Shown here piece after piece: positions 21,995-34,559 of a stretch of 64,000 nucleotides of DNA. The stretch lies in NCBI GenBank assembly GCA_035079385.1, contig JAVHKY010000011.1, positions 11,488,001-11,552,000 of the forward strand. Direction: 5' to 3'. The stretch comes from Aspidiotus rigidus. Lineage: Eukaryota > Arthropoda > Insecta > Hemiptera > Diaspididae. The position numbers and the translations under genes were made by a program. Positions within the stretch are counted from its first letter, which is position 1; the number at the start of each line of letters is the position of its first letter. The notes below the pieces were generated by a model. That model worked only from the letters and a program-made list of their open reading frames with translations, was not told the origin of the DNA and ran no database searches.

Positions 21995-23737
21995 CTATTT
22001 CAAAGACATTGCGTTTATTAAAAAATTAGCGTACATATAAGCCGCCTTCAGCAGAAAAGGAAAAAATTCTTTGTCTACGCGAAAGACTCCAAGAATTTTA
22101 CCGCATGTAATTGGACGTTGCACTTGACATAAAAGCGTGTAAAAATCTTTTTTCTGTCGAACCGGTAGGTAGTACCACGGTATACTGTAGATTTGACTAT
22201 GAATAGCTTCACCCTGAAATTGAAATTTTATGAATAAAAAATTACATGTGTATCCGAATGAGTTTTTCCAAAGAACGTTATTTGGATACCATAATTCTGA
22301 ACGTTTCTCCAACTTGAAGAATAGTATAGAGACCGTAATATAGGAGTATGATTATCAACATACTTTGTGCTTTCAACGCCAATTCAACATTTTTCTGAAA
22401 AAAAAAAAAAAAAAAAAAAAAAGTCACTTTTAATATCTAGGATACAAAAAGTCTTTTACAATTCGAGTCCGATACGGAAAAATTTTTTCAAGTCCCGCTC
22501 TCGAGGTTGATGTTTTCATATTTTTTGTTCCAAAGGTACTAACTGACTATGTCTCTCCAAGTTGCCCGACAGAAATTCTTCTATCCTTTTTTTCGGGTGT
22601 ATCTAGGTATTTCTCTTTGCATTCCTATTTTCTTCTCGTTTTTTCTTCCTTTCTTTGTGGTCGTCTGGGGACGATTGACGGGATTGCGGTGAATATTTTC
22701 TTTTGTACATACGGTATCATAAAACTATATTCTGAGAATAGGCAATTGAAGGGAACACACCTGAAGAATTGTGTAAACAGTGTAAAGCAAAGCAAAAATA
22801 CTTGGAATAACGCAGAATGCAAGTATGGATTCCATATACAAACGTATTACCGTCGTCATCCTGAAATATTAAGATTTTTTATTAGTTAGGTACAAACTTT
22901 CAATCCACTCGGCTTGTCAACAGATTCTTGTGAGTCTGAGATTTTCCAAACTCACTTTAGGAAACTTTGATATTGTTGTGTGACTATTATCAGATTTTGA
23001 TCAAATTGTCGAAGCTGTCCCCACGTAGTGAAAGGCTGATCACTAATATTTAGTAAAGTTCTTATTTTTCCACAGAAATCGACGGCAATGTTATTGAGCT
23101 CGATCGAGGTTATCGTAATGAACGAATTCAGGCAAACTATTAAAGTCGTGCACACAAAACCTACCAGGATTTCTGCCGGAAATGCGAGAAAAGCCGCTTG
23201 TGTTGAGGAGAGGTGATTTATGAACGGAATCCCAAATAGATGATGGTCTACCTCACGGAACGGATCTTTTTTATCGCAAAAAATCCAAACGTCTGATAGG
23301 ACAATAGCAATCATGATCAAAAGAAGGAAATAAGCAGTGAATATCCAGTTGTAAGCCACTTCAAGAGAATTCCGTTTCAGCAACGAAATATCATTTCTCC
23401 GAGACTCTTGGATTGAATGCCTATCAAGGTAGCCAAAGAGCTGCTCAAAATCAAGATGATGTTTGTAAGTGGCTCCTGGAACGATGATTAGCAAGTAAAT
23501 TAGCGTCGCGCAGATCCAACAAGCAGACCCTATGAAGGAAAGATCGATATTTTCAGCTGTCAAAAAGTATCCTAGTACGCCGACGAAATTTGTAAGCAGC
23601 ACCATCGCCAGCGAACAGCAGAACCATGCAGTTTTAACCTTCATTGATAAACTTTTCTCAGCGTAAATACCACCAAGGAAATAATACGAGAGACGCAAAA
23701 TCTTCGAAGTTACGTTTAAATGTTTTTTTCGGCGCAT
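21995..23737 (-). CDS. Odorant receptor gene 4, complete, about 401 residues
   Basis: This is an intact 7tm_6 odorant receptor. Exon 1 is 23737-22956 (starts MRRKKHLNVTSKILRL, ends QQYQSFL, donor GTGAGT, phase 2). Exon 2 is 22860-22761 (100 nt, acceptor TATTTCAG, MTTVIRLYMESIL, donor GTGTGT). Exon 3 is 22394-22290 (105 nt, QVGETFRIM, donor GTATCC, preceded by a pure A/T-rich tract with a 24-base poly-A on the plus strand). Exon 4 is 22213-21995 (acceptor TTTCAG, PWYYLPVRQKKDFY, YMYANFLIN, TAG). Total 1206 nt without a stop. It is closest to receptor 3 (YxxEHIQ-type loops such as DPFREVDHHLFGIPF against YPFRKIDHHMYGIPF). The N-terminus is about 30 residues shorter than in receptor 2, so an upstream start is possible but not evident. 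Confidence 0.92.
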
Positions 23738-26700
23738 GATTTAATTAACTATAAAGAAGAAAGAAAATTGGAAGCGTAATATTCAAGTACATAGAAACAA
23801 TGGCGTACAACACAGCAGAGTTTATAGTGCCTGCCCAAATTGTGATGAATGTAACTGAGGTACAAGCCTTTAACGTGAATTATAAAAATTTAATGTGATA
23901 AAGAAGATGTACAAATTTTTTTGGTTTCCAGGTATTCAAAAGTAAACAGGACAGAATCATCAGCCATGCTACTAAATTATGTAAGTATGTTTATACCTAT
24001 ATTTACCATAAACAGTCGTATAAGTTACCAGGCTTTTGAATTTTTAATACCTACATCATCTTCCATTCCTTTTCTGATATTATTACCAACAAACTAATTG
24101 AATTTTTGATAAATACCGGTTATAATTTCCTTGATTAAATTTTCAATAATATTATTTTGATAGCATTCTTCACATGTCATTGAAATACATGTGCAGAAGG
24201 GCTAGGAATTGGAGACAATTTTCTTTGGTGTGCTAAGTCAGATATATAATATACCAGGGGTTTTATATACTTATTGTATAGGTATCCTTAACTAGCTCCT
24301 GTCACCTGTTTATTACTAGACCTACTATATTCTATATAGTAGGTTTCAACTGGCACTACTATTGGAATTGGAAAAATCAACGCCTAATGACGTCATCAGT
24401 GACCTTGAGCTACTTTGAGCATACAAAAATTTTGTCCGTTACCACTTTCATTATCCAAGCCTAATGTACAGTATACTAGGCTATACCTACTAGAATAATT
24501 AAAAATACGTTTCCGTATTTTCAATCATTAGGTATGAGTTGTGAGGAAACTGCTCTTCATTTGAGGCTGTACTAGGCCTAGCATACAATACACTAGTAGT
24601 TTCATATACTTTATGCTGCTAACCGTCTCATGCCGCCCCTTATACTAGGCTTTCTCTACACTAGCGCTAACACACATTGTAATAGGTTTTCACTCTTGGA
24701 AATTTATAAAAATATTCAACCTTCTGTTACTTCATCTATCTCTTTATTATAGCATCTGTACCTATACAACTAAAAGTTGCTAAAGATTAACAATAATCCA
24801 GAATATCATTATTTTCATTCTTATAAATTAATCTTCATAATTATATTAATAAAAATTATTGATATTAAATTTCTATGGACAAAACAAAGCACTTATTTGA
24901 CTAAAATTTAAACTACCTATAGTAAATCAAATAATAAAAAAAATTTTTGATGGTATTGAATTTACTAATCACTATAATTACTGTATTATTTTAACAATAG
25001 AAATTGAAACGATTATTAATAAATACATTAAAATTTATTTTAGTTGATAATTGAATTGCATTATGTGAGGCAATCTAAGAAACTGTACCTAAACTTGCTT
25101 CAATTTTTTTTTTTTTTTTTGCATCCTCAAGTAGAGGATAGTTTCTTAATCTACAAAAAATTTTCTAGGTGAAAATCCTCTGATACATGATATTCCAATG
25201 TTACAACTTTTAAAAAGTGAATTCTGAGAAAATTGGAAAAAAGTTAGGTACTGGGAGTTTGTGACTAAAAAAAAATTAGGAGCGAGCTTAGGTATAGTTT
25301 CTCAGATCGCCTCACCATTAATTATTTAAAATATTTTATCAACACAAAAAATTTGATCCAATTTCCAATTAAAAAATTTTTATAAAATGTATATTTTTTA
25401 AAATCAAATTCTATATATTTGAAACATTTGAGATTTAATTCATTAATTCAATTGAGAAGCTATTAAATCAAATTGATAATTATATATGTTGAAATAAATG
25501 AAATATAATAATTATCATTCAAATTTATATAATTTTTTAGTAATCATTTATTTATAGAAAAATAATATATGCCTAATTAAAAAATATATCAGTAGAATAA
25601 GGGAAGTAAAACATTGAAGGGGAAAATCCAATAATAATTTAAATGTGTAATAGTCATTATAATTATTAATCCAATATTTCATTTCAAGTTTAAAAATATC
25701 TAAATAAATTTTCATAAAATTTTTTTCAATTTAAATTTTGAATTTAAATCTATGTTCAATATGAGAAATTAAAATTGATAATGAAATGAGTATCAATATT
25801 ATAAATTTTTTATATTTCTGAATAAAATTTTTTTATAAAAGCTAGAAACGAAAATTTGTTATACTTAGAATACCTCTAAATAATTCTGTATGTTAGGCTG
25901 ATTAGCTCACTCGCTTCCTAGTATGACGTCATACTATGCCCCACCTTCTCTCTTTAGCACTAATTCACAACAGGAGTACATGAGGTTAAGTAGCTGAATC
26001 TAAATTAGTACTATTATTTATAAAAAATATGTTATTAAAATCTTAGTTGAGAAATGATTTCATCTTATTTATTTTATTTTAATGTAGTGCACGGCGCAGT
26101 TGAACAAAAAACCAATTACATGGGTTGGTGGTTGACACTACTTTGACGTCATCATGACCAATGTATCAAAAGTAAGTAGAATCAATGTTATATGAAAATT
26201 GATATAATTGACATATTACATCAGAGTGTGAGAAGCTAATTTATATTCTATGTTATAGCTGCTGATCATTTTGTTGATTTTGACAATTATGGATTTTTTT
26301 TTCTTTTTATTTATTTATTTAACGAGCTTTAAAACTCCAAGGTTATTGGTATAGCATGGTATGAAAATAGAAAGATAAGAAGATAAAAATTAATGTGGAC
26401 GGTCAAGTTGTTTAGATGTTGTTGTAAAAGTCATTGATCTTTCAGTGGAGTCAAGATGTAAGCGGCATTTCTAAAAAGTGAGGGTGGCTAGTAAAAGTAT
26501 TGATGGATTTTTTAAATAACTTACAAAATGATTTTGAGTCAAAGGGTGGCCTTTGACGGTAATATAGGCCCCTTGAAAGTTGATATTTTTGTGGATGAGG
26601 AATGGTTAAAGAAGTGATATATCCAGGTGAACAGGGATGGCAAACAATAAATTTTTTGGTTTGTTTTGGTTTTTGTTGAAAAATTTTAAATTTTTCGTTT

Positions 26701-26774
26701 TAGTTACGGTACGTTTTATTTATTTGACTGATTTTTTGTTTGTTTTTGTTTTGATGACCAGAATAAATTTCGTT
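23738..26774. other. AT-rich gene-free interval
   Basis: No gene was found. 24740-25870 is extremely AT-rich, with scattered AAATTTT and ATTTATA runs and no open frame. 24290-24660 contains repeated ACTAGG and CCTAGT phrases. At 25919-25936 there is a perfect 18-bp palindrome centred on GACGTC. 26640-26760 is TTTTGGTTTT-type low complexity. Confidence 0.6.
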
Positions 26775-27057
26775 TGAAAAAAACATAATGTGACGTAATT
26801 TATGAAAAGGGACCACTTTGCGCAAAATCAAATTTTACAGGAGAGGCCAAAATAGGTCAAAAAAACTTGATCTCGCGAAATTTGAAAAATTGATGGAAAA
26901 TGTTTGTATACTACCTAACACTTTCCATCAATTTTTCAAATTTTGCGAGATCATGTTTTTTCACCGACTTTGACCGCCAAAATAAATGAAAAACATGATT
27001 TTTATTTTGCGCAAAGTGGTTCCTTTTCATAAATTGCGTCAAAATTATTCTTTTTCT
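26775..27057. mobile_element. Foldback element, about 283 bp
   Basis: Left phrases GAAAAAAACATAATGTGACG, CACTTTGCGCAAAAT, GATCTCGCGAAATTTG and AAAAATTGATGGAAA are answered in inverse order by TTTCCATCAATTTTT, CAAATTTTGCGAGATC, ATTTTGCGCAAAGTG and CGTCAAAATTATTCTTTTTC. The loop is short (about 26900-26920). It is noncoding, with unclear target duplication. Confidence 0.82.
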
Positions 27058-27331
27058 AATAAAAACATTTTTTTCCTTTTTTTGATGAAAACATGTTTTT
27101 TTGTGTAAAAAAATGTTTTTTCAGGAAAATTGTCTTTCGCTTGTTCACGTTTTTCGTTTTGTCAATTCTAAATTCAAAATTTTGTTTTTGTTTTGTTACA
27201 TTTCCCAAAAATATCATTCGTTTAATAAAACAACGTTACGTTTTTGTTACTTTGCCATGCCTGCAGGTGAATGATTTGTGGTAAGTAAGTCGATGCAACC
27301 TGGAGTTGAAGGGAATGTCGTAGGCAGGGAC

Positions 27332-27793
27332 CACGGTATAAGATGAAGAGGTAATGACACAAAGCTAAAATCGTGTCCGCAGTTTTGAAGTTGTACGTAC
27401 AAACTTCCGCTAGGTTTGCAGCGAACACTCGGGCTGTTTCCCTGTTCCTTCTACACCCCACCTGCGCCGAGACGTTACCGTTGGTACCATAGTATTGATG
27501 AAATTTCCAAGGATTATAAAAAATCCAAGAATTTACTTAGAAGGGTGATTCTTTCAAAATTTTATAGAGTAGATTAAATGGTATTTTTATGCCAAATATG
27601 AAATGCATCGGCTGATTCCTGATCCTGCAATAAATTTTTGAAAGTAGCGGCGTTCCCATAAGACTCTGTACATTACCCATCACTTTCATCACGAGCGCTG
27701 CGATCGGGATGTTCAGAACTACTTCAAAATCACGGACAGCGTTTACCACAGTCAGAATACGTTTGTGTCACTACCTCTTCATCTTATACCGTG
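27332..27793. mobile_element. hAT-like MITE with an 8-bp target duplication
   Basis: The left end CACGGTATAAGATGAAGAGG and the right end (inverse, ending TTATACCGTG) form terminal inverted repeats of about 29 bp. GCAGGGAC (27324-27331) is repeated exactly at 27794-27801. An 8-bp duplication is diagnostic of hAT-type insertion. The 462-bp interior has no transposase; the short open frames there lack any domain. Confidence 0.9.
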
Positions 27794-27801
27794 GCAGGGA
27801 C

Positions 27802-30800
27802 TGAGAGCGTTCAGTATGGTGATGAAGCGGTTAGCTGTTAGTTCGACACGGCGGTTGGAGTTGCGGACACCGTACAAGTTTAGTGTGGTGCTGGATTGAA
27901 AGAGCAGATTTTGAACTGATTTTTAGGGTGAAAGAGGAGAGAGGCCACATTTAAGGGATCAGTAATGTAGGAGTAATCAAACTAGAGACTGTTAAAGAGG
28001 TAGGAGGACTTGACGGTTGCACCTGATGAAAGAAAAATATTTTAGTACGTTCGCGCTCTTGAGCTTTCACCTTCAATTTCTTCGATAAAACAAGGAGGCC
28101 AAAGATTTTTATCGTGTTGTCGTGGATCAAAGTTGAGTAAAGGGTTGCAGATTTCTCCTAAAAAATTGTGAGATTGTACTTGGAGACAATAGGCGGAAGC
28201 TATGGAGAGACCGCCATCAGTTTAAGATGGTATTTATAGCGTTTTGTGAGATCTTTCGGGCTCTTTGCAGGTGGATGCTGGTACCATAGTGTTGGTTTAA
28301 CGGTGTCAAATATGTCGTTTAATAGTGTTGGACATCATTTGTTTAAATGTGAATATTAGCCGCTTGGAACGACCTATTTTGCAAATACTTCGCTAAAAAT
28401 TAAGGGAGCAAGAGTCTCGCGGAAATGGTGAGGATATGTCGTCACACCTTAATTCTCTTTTTTTCCGAAGTGCTGAAAGATGTTTTTGCAAATCGAAAAT
28501 TCCCAAAAGCGTTGAGAAAAGTTAAAATATCTCCCATGAAAAATTGGTAGTCAATTTAACTGAAACGTTCTAATATTCAATCATTAACAGTACGTAGGAC
28601 AAAATATTATTTCTTTTGTACGCCGGAAATACTTACGACTGTCGTAAGATACATTCCCTCTTTAGAACTGAGCGTATCTAAAATATTTCCATTCGTTCTG
28701 TATAGTCGTGACAAAAATAAGGCACTGGAAATTATGATTTTGGACAAAAGGACGCGGAAAACGCTCTTCAGCGAACATTTGTTTACGCAGGAAAAAAAAA
28801 GATCATTTACAGTTCACGCACAAACCGTTAGAAGAACCCTCAAATAATAAACACAAGAAAAAAGGCAATGATCTAACGTATTCCAAATTTCTAAAATAAA
28901 CGCTAGATATTTACGATTACAGAAATGGCGTATCATAATAATAAACAAACTCGATTTCCTGCATAAAAAGTAGATTTACATACATACGTATCGATTGACG
29001 ATATAAATTCGACGTGGCCCGTTGGTACCCTTCGCCCTCGCCGTTAGCTCAGCCGGGCCGAGTAATAACGATCATCACATCGCACACCCCAAAGGTCGTA
29101 AGAGCGAGAAGCTGGAGAAGGAAGCCGATAATAAACGCCCATTATCCATTTATCATATCGGACGCGAGAGCGTAAAAATTACATTATTATATTCGCTAAA
29201 AATTGTGCCGTAATAACTAAAAAGTTTTTATTCTTTCCACTTATTATTGTCGGACTATTTTTCATATTTTATGTCGCGTACGTGCGTTCCGAGCTCGAAA
29301 TCCACTTCCTAGCTACATCTTGATGGCGTGGCCGGTGTGGTGTAAAGAGCGTAATTTTATATTTTGGAAACGGCTGCGAAATTCGTCAAAACATGTCAAA
29401 CTGTTCGCGGTACCACATTCTTTTTCAACCTTTGTTTTGCTCTTTTTTCTTATTCTTTTTATACGCATTTCCAACTGCCCCGTTATAAAACACCTATAAA
29501 AATGGGCAGGGTAACTGCAAATAGCGAGTTATTTAGCATATTATTATGATAAAAGAAGGCCGCGTGAGTCGTAAATAATTCTAAACCTCTCACTTATAGT
29601 TTTATAGTAGTTATTTCCTCTGTCCGACTATGGCAACTATATTATACTGGCTCGCTTTATGGTCGTTACAATCGTTAACCTAACCAGCCAAGCTTTATCG
29701 CAGCATATAAATTATCCGCTTTATGGCCGGCCCAACGCTACTACGAACTAATTCAATTGCGATATTTATATCGTCTATATAGTTATTTTCGAATGGGCCC
29801 ATAATTCAAAATAAGCCTCCGCTCTTCTCTACCTCTCGATAGTGGGGTGGTGGGAGAGCAAAAAAATATAATAAGAACGACCCATCGTCGCTTACCAGTG
29901 CAAAAAAAGAAAATATCGCATGCTCGTGTAAAAATTCCATAATATTGTATAGGTGGTTAAACGTCCAATATTTTAATAAGTCGTAAAATGAAAGTTGAAG
30001 GTAAGGTGGACGAAAAATGCATAATTATTATTATAATAACGAAACAGATAAGAGAGCTTTGAATTTATCTCATTCTAATACGTGTTTAGCTTCGAAGTTT
30101 TTCCGGCGAAATGCTGCGGGTCACGAATTCAAAATTCCCGAATTAATTTTCGCCGTTCGATTAATTCGACGAGAAAAGTACATTATTTTAGATTTATATG
30201 TACAAATATGTTACAGAAAACGTACCTATACATATAATGCACGAGCGTGTGTTTCTCGGGTTCGTGCGGCGAAAGTTCAACATTTCTTTGCACGCGCTGT
30301 GTATTTCTTGTTCTATATGGATTCGTATACCTACAATATAATGAAGTTATTTATTTCGTGATTTATTCCGACGATGTTGGTATTCCAGATAGAAGTCGAA
30401 CTTCTCACATAACTTCCATGGTGGGGGGTAGGTCTAATGGTTCTGGTTGAGTGTTTTGTGTACGCATTATTTTTTATGGTCTTGAATTGACGTCTTGTTC
30501 TTTACGACCGAGAAGAACAACAACTAAGTGACTTTGCGGAGGAGAGTTTATATTTTTTGGACTGTTTCTTGTGACCGATATTGGATAACCTCTTTGGAGG
30601 TTCGTGATCTCAAATCTTGGGGTAGGGGTGTGTGGATTCGTTTGTGCTACTCTCCTTCCCTTCCAATCTTATGAGGGGGCTGTCGTTGATTCGTATTGTA
30701 ATGAAAACAAGAAAAATTAAGTCTTCATCTCGACGTTGTTGGTTTCTAAGGAAAAAGAAAAGTAAGTCGAATTTATTGACCTTGACCTGTCACAGCACCA

Positions 30801-30950
30801 CGAAAGAAAATGCATAAGCTGTAAGAGAAATGTGTTCAATTCATACACGGTTGTGAAATCCTCCCCTCTTGAGATGGAGGACCCATATCAAATTAGAAAA
30901 CGTTATGTGGCTATAGTAGCAGAGTGAAATTTGAATAGTTAGACCTTATT
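27802..30950. promoter_or_regulatory. Gene-free interval, candidate cis-regulatory DNA at 28.9-30.3 kb
   Basis: No gene is recognised. 28900-30330 differs from its surroundings: high complexity, CpG-containing, few repeats, and many homeodomain-like sites, including TTTATGG (29660, 29720), its inverse CCATAAA-type sites, TAATTA/ATTAAT clusters and ATTTACGA. This texture is typical of conserved developmental enhancers in insects. It is an inference from composition only. The open frames at 30017-30361 show no domain. 30360-30950 shows nothing. Confidence 0.35.
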
Positions 30951-31116
30951 ATCAAAGTAGTTCCTCGTTTGACTAGATGGCGCCGTTCGTAATGTCTGCG
31001 CTAGGTAGATTGTGCATTAGGGTGACGTTTTCTGTACCCAGCGATGACTTGTTGTTCTTTCAGTCTACCAATTACCCTCATATAAGGGGTTTTCTCAATT
31101 TTTTCTTTTTTTCTAC

Positions 31117-32330
31117 TTGTACCTTGCCAGCGTTGTGCTGTACGATACAATGTTTTTTGTCTCCATGGAAATAAGAAAAGAATCAGGCGGTACTTTATTC
31201 GAGAGACCAACAAGTGACGTCTCCTCAAGAAAGATGAGACCTCGTTCCTCTGCTGTACCAAATTATGACGATGACGACGCGGAAATTGAAGACACTGAGA
31301 GTGAAGACGAGCAAGAAGAAAGTATGATTGAATATCTCCGATGTGAGCGAGACGACCCTGAGTTTGATTGTGAGAATGAGTACGACGACGATGACAATTT
31401 GTGTGACAAGGAATTACAATGTGGTTCAGCAGAGGATAGCGAAAGCAAAATGGTTAGAGCGCTCAATGTTCCGAATAAAGTCAGATGAAAAAGTGGCTTC
31501 GAGTGGATTGGTACACAGCCCTCGAAAAACCGACGAATTCCAAAACAAAATATCATCTTCCACAAGGCGGATAATAAACCAAAAGCCAAAGATATCTTCG
31601 ACGAATTGAAAATGTGGAAACTTCTTTCAAGGGCGTCATCAAACATATTGTCGAATGTACAAATGAGAAAATTGATGAAGAAGTCAAGAAGGCAAAGAAA
31701 AAAGAGAGGGTAGATGTTTTGTACAAAGGACTCACGGATGAGTTGGAGTTGAGAGTATTACCTAGCTGGCGCAGTGGATTCGAACAGAATGGCGTCCCGA
31801 GATCTGTGTTGGTCTAACATTTTTTCGCGCGACAATGACAGAGCAACGGTTCGTCTTTTTGACTGGGTGCTTGCGATTTGATAGGAAAAGTGAGCGTTTA
31901 GAGAAGGTGAAAACGGACAAGTTTGCGGCCAGTCGCCACGTCCGGGACCACATCATTCTAATGTCCAAGAAATTGTACCCGCCATCTAGCACCGTGACCA
32001 TAGATGAACAGCTTTTAGGTTTCCACGGGCGCTGTAAATTCAAAATGTATACGTATACCTAACAAACCTGACAAATTTGGTAAGAAAATTGTGATGACGC
32101 GCGACGCCAAGTCTTGTTATGTACCTTGGAAAATTTTCTGAGAAAACAACGCAGCCATTGGTGGAGAAATATCTACTGGAGTTATCGCAGAGCAATCATG
32201 GGTGAAACAGAAAAATAGTATGTGACAATTGGTTCACGTTTGTAGGGGCTGCTTAGAAATTCTGTATCGACTGCGCCTTCTAGTATTGTAAAATGAAAAT
32301 TATTCTTTCTTGTGGAATGAAGTTGTGCAC
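31117..32330 (+). pseudogene. piggyBac transposase relic
   Basis: A decayed DDE transposase of the piggyBac family. The pieces lie in order along the plus strand but in different frames: an acidic N-terminus (DDDDAEIEDTESEDEQEES, 31260-31330); IVECTNEKIDEEVKK (31640-31685); then LTGCLRFDRKSERLEKVKTDKF (31857-31925); and HIILMSKKLYPPSSTVTIDEQLLGFHGRC (31950-32037). The last holds the family's TIDEQL-FxGRC signature around a catalytic Asp. This is followed after stops by NKPDKFGKKIVMTRDAKS and a Cys-Tyr step (32060-32120). Multiple stops and frameshifts make it inactive. I could not identify terminal repeats or a TTAA duplication. The C-terminal end runs into a 181-bp satellite. Confidence 0.85.
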
Positions 32331-32633
32331 TCTCACCGTTATTTCTCGTTGAGGAAAAAGATAGAAGGATGAAGAAGAGAAGGTTGGCAGAGATATTACA
32401 ACAGTTCACCTAAATCACAACTCCAAAAGTTTGAAAACTATATGAGAAAATGTGTGCCATCTGAAAAGTTTGAATCTTCGGCACAGGTCAAAGAAATAGT
32501 TCGGAACTCAAATTTTAGGCACAGAGGGCACTACTTATATGAGTTCTTCCCCCGTTTTCTCATTGAGGAAAGAGGATACAGGAATGTGGAACTTGAGGAT
32601 GGTGGAGATATGATGAAGGTTCACTTTGAATGT
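32330..32633. repeat. 181-bp tandem repeat, left part
   Basis: One to two units containing TTTAGGCACAGAGNGCACTAC, CTCATTGAGGAAAGAGGATA and GAAGGTTCACTT. They belong to the same array as 33748-34500, from which they are separated by the LINE at 32634-33745. Confidence 0.8.
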
Positions 32634-33745
32634 TTTTTTTTTTTTTTTTTCATTGTGTCATACGCATGGCTGCGCGTTGACGATCGCATCGGCAATATGT
32701 ACAATTCTTATACAATACTTCGGTAACATTCAAAAGAATTCTTAAGTTCTAACACGTTTTCAAGTATACAGTTGATACATATTATATATTATAGGTCTTC
32801 AGCCGCTTGCATCAGCTCACCAACGGATGGTATTCCGGTCCATTTTCTGGCATTATTCAGCCATGATATCTTCCTTCTGCCCTTTCCTCTGCGTCCCTCG
32901 AACTTTCCTTGCATTATGAGACGTAGAAGTTCATATTTTCGCTCCTTCATTATCATTCCGAAATAGCTGATCTTTCTCTTCTTTATCGTTTCAAGGATCG
33001 TTCTCTCCGTACCTGCTCTTTTCAGTACCTCAACATTAGTCACCTTTTTTATCCAAGGTATCTTGAGCATGCGCCTGTGGAACCACATTTCACACGCTTC
33101 TATCCGCTTGATAGTCTGTGCGGTATAGGTTGATGCCTCTGCTCCATACAATAGCACGGAGTGTACATAGCATTTAAGCATTTGTTGCCTTCTCTTCATA
33201 TTAATACTTCTGTTTGTTAAATAGCTTTTCATTTTTCCAAACGTTGTTTTGGCGTAGCCTATTCGCCTTTTCACCTCGACTTCTGGCTCTAGTTGCTCGC
33301 TTATGTACGCTCCAAGGTATTTGAATTCCTTCACTCGTTCAACATGTCTTCCATTTATCATTAGTTGGGCTTCTTGGTGTTCATCTCGGCTAATTATCAT
33401 TAATTTTGTTTTCGACACATTTATTTGTAGTCCGTACTTCTGCCCTTCATTATCAAGCCTTTCCACCAGATTCTGAAGGTCTTCCATAGAATCGGCTATC
33501 AGCACGGTGTCGTCAGCGTATCTGATATCATTTATATTCCTTCCATTTACTCTGATAACGCTTTTTACATTGTGAAGCGCCTTCCTAATTATATCGTCTG
33601 CGTAGATGCTGAAAAGCGTCGGCGACAGTATGCACCCCTGGCGCACACCTCGGCATATGCTGATGGTTTCGGTTTCCTGACCTTCTACTCGTACTACTGC
33701 AGTCTGCTTCCAATAAAGATTTTCAATTATTCTTCGGTCGTATGC
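32634..33745 (-). mobile_element. 5'-truncated LINE with RT and a poly-A tail
   Basis: Minus-strand coding from about 33740 to 32789 reads ENLYWKQTAVVRVEGQETE, then GVRQGCILSPTLFSIYADDI (motif B), RYADDTVLIADS (motif C, YADD), the thumb region, and the tail RRGKGRRKISWLNNARKWTG to a stop at 32789. The remaining 285-residue stretch is uninterrupted, so this insertion is relatively young. The poly-T run at 32634-32651 on the plus strand is the element's poly-A tail. This is a typical non-LTR retrotransposon polymerase (Jockey/CR1-like or RTE-related; clade not resolved). It inserted into the 181-bp satellite, whose units continue on both sides. Confidence 0.88.
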
Positions 33746-33747
33746 GC

Positions 33748-34500
33748 GTCAAAGAAATAGTACAAAACTCGACTTTTAGGCACAAAGTGCACTACTTATA
33801 TGGTCTTCTTCTCCCCTTTCCTTATTAAGGAAAGAGGATAGAAGGATGAGGAACTTGAGGACGGTGGACATAAAAGGAAGGTTCACTTAAATTACAACTC
33901 CATCAGTTTGAAAACTATCTCAGGAAATTTGCATCAAAAAAATAGTATAGAACTCGAACTTTAGGCACAGAGTGCACTACTTAATGATTTCCCCTTTTTT
34001 CTCATTGAGGAAAGAGGACAGAAGGAAGGGAAACTTGAGGATTGTGGAGGTATGAGGAAGGTTCACCTAAATTACAACTCCATCAGTTTGAAAACCATCT
34101 CAGAAAATGTGTATCATAGAAATAATATAGAACCCGAACTTTAGGCACAGAGTGCTCTACGTAATGATTTCATCCCCCTTTTCTCGTTAGGAAAGAGGAT
34201 AGAAGGATGGGGAACTTGAGGATGGTGGAGATATGATGAAGGTTCACCTGAATTACAACTCCATCAGTTTGAAAACTATCTGAGAAAATGTGCATCAAAG
34301 AAATAGGACTAAACTCAAATTTTAGGCACAGAATGCACTACTTATATGATTCCCCTTTTTTTTTATTGAGGAAAGAGGATAGAAGGATGGGGAACTTGAG
34401 AATGGTGGAGATGTGAGGAATCTTCACCTAAATTAGAACTCAAACAGTTCATCAACCTGATTGCAAAAAACTCGAATTTTAAATACAAAGTGCACTACTT
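33748..34500. repeat. 181-bp tandem repeat, right part, four to five units
   Basis: Units beginning (C)AAAGAAATAG start at 33749, 33932, 34113 and 34293. They share TTTAGGCACAGAGTGCACTAC, TTTCTCATTGAGGAAAGAGG, GGAACTTGAGGATGGTGGAG and ATCAGTTTGAAAACTATCT. The period is 180-183 bp. The last unit degenerates near 34500. It is noncoding. Confidence 0.9.
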
Positions 34501-34559
34501 ATGTTCATTCAGCATGTAAGTTGTGCACTGGTCTGATCATTTACAGTACGCAGTCTGGC

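Noticed and set aside
30017..30361. 114-residue plus-strand gene
   Set aside because: No domain, no intron signals; lies in enhancer-like DNA.
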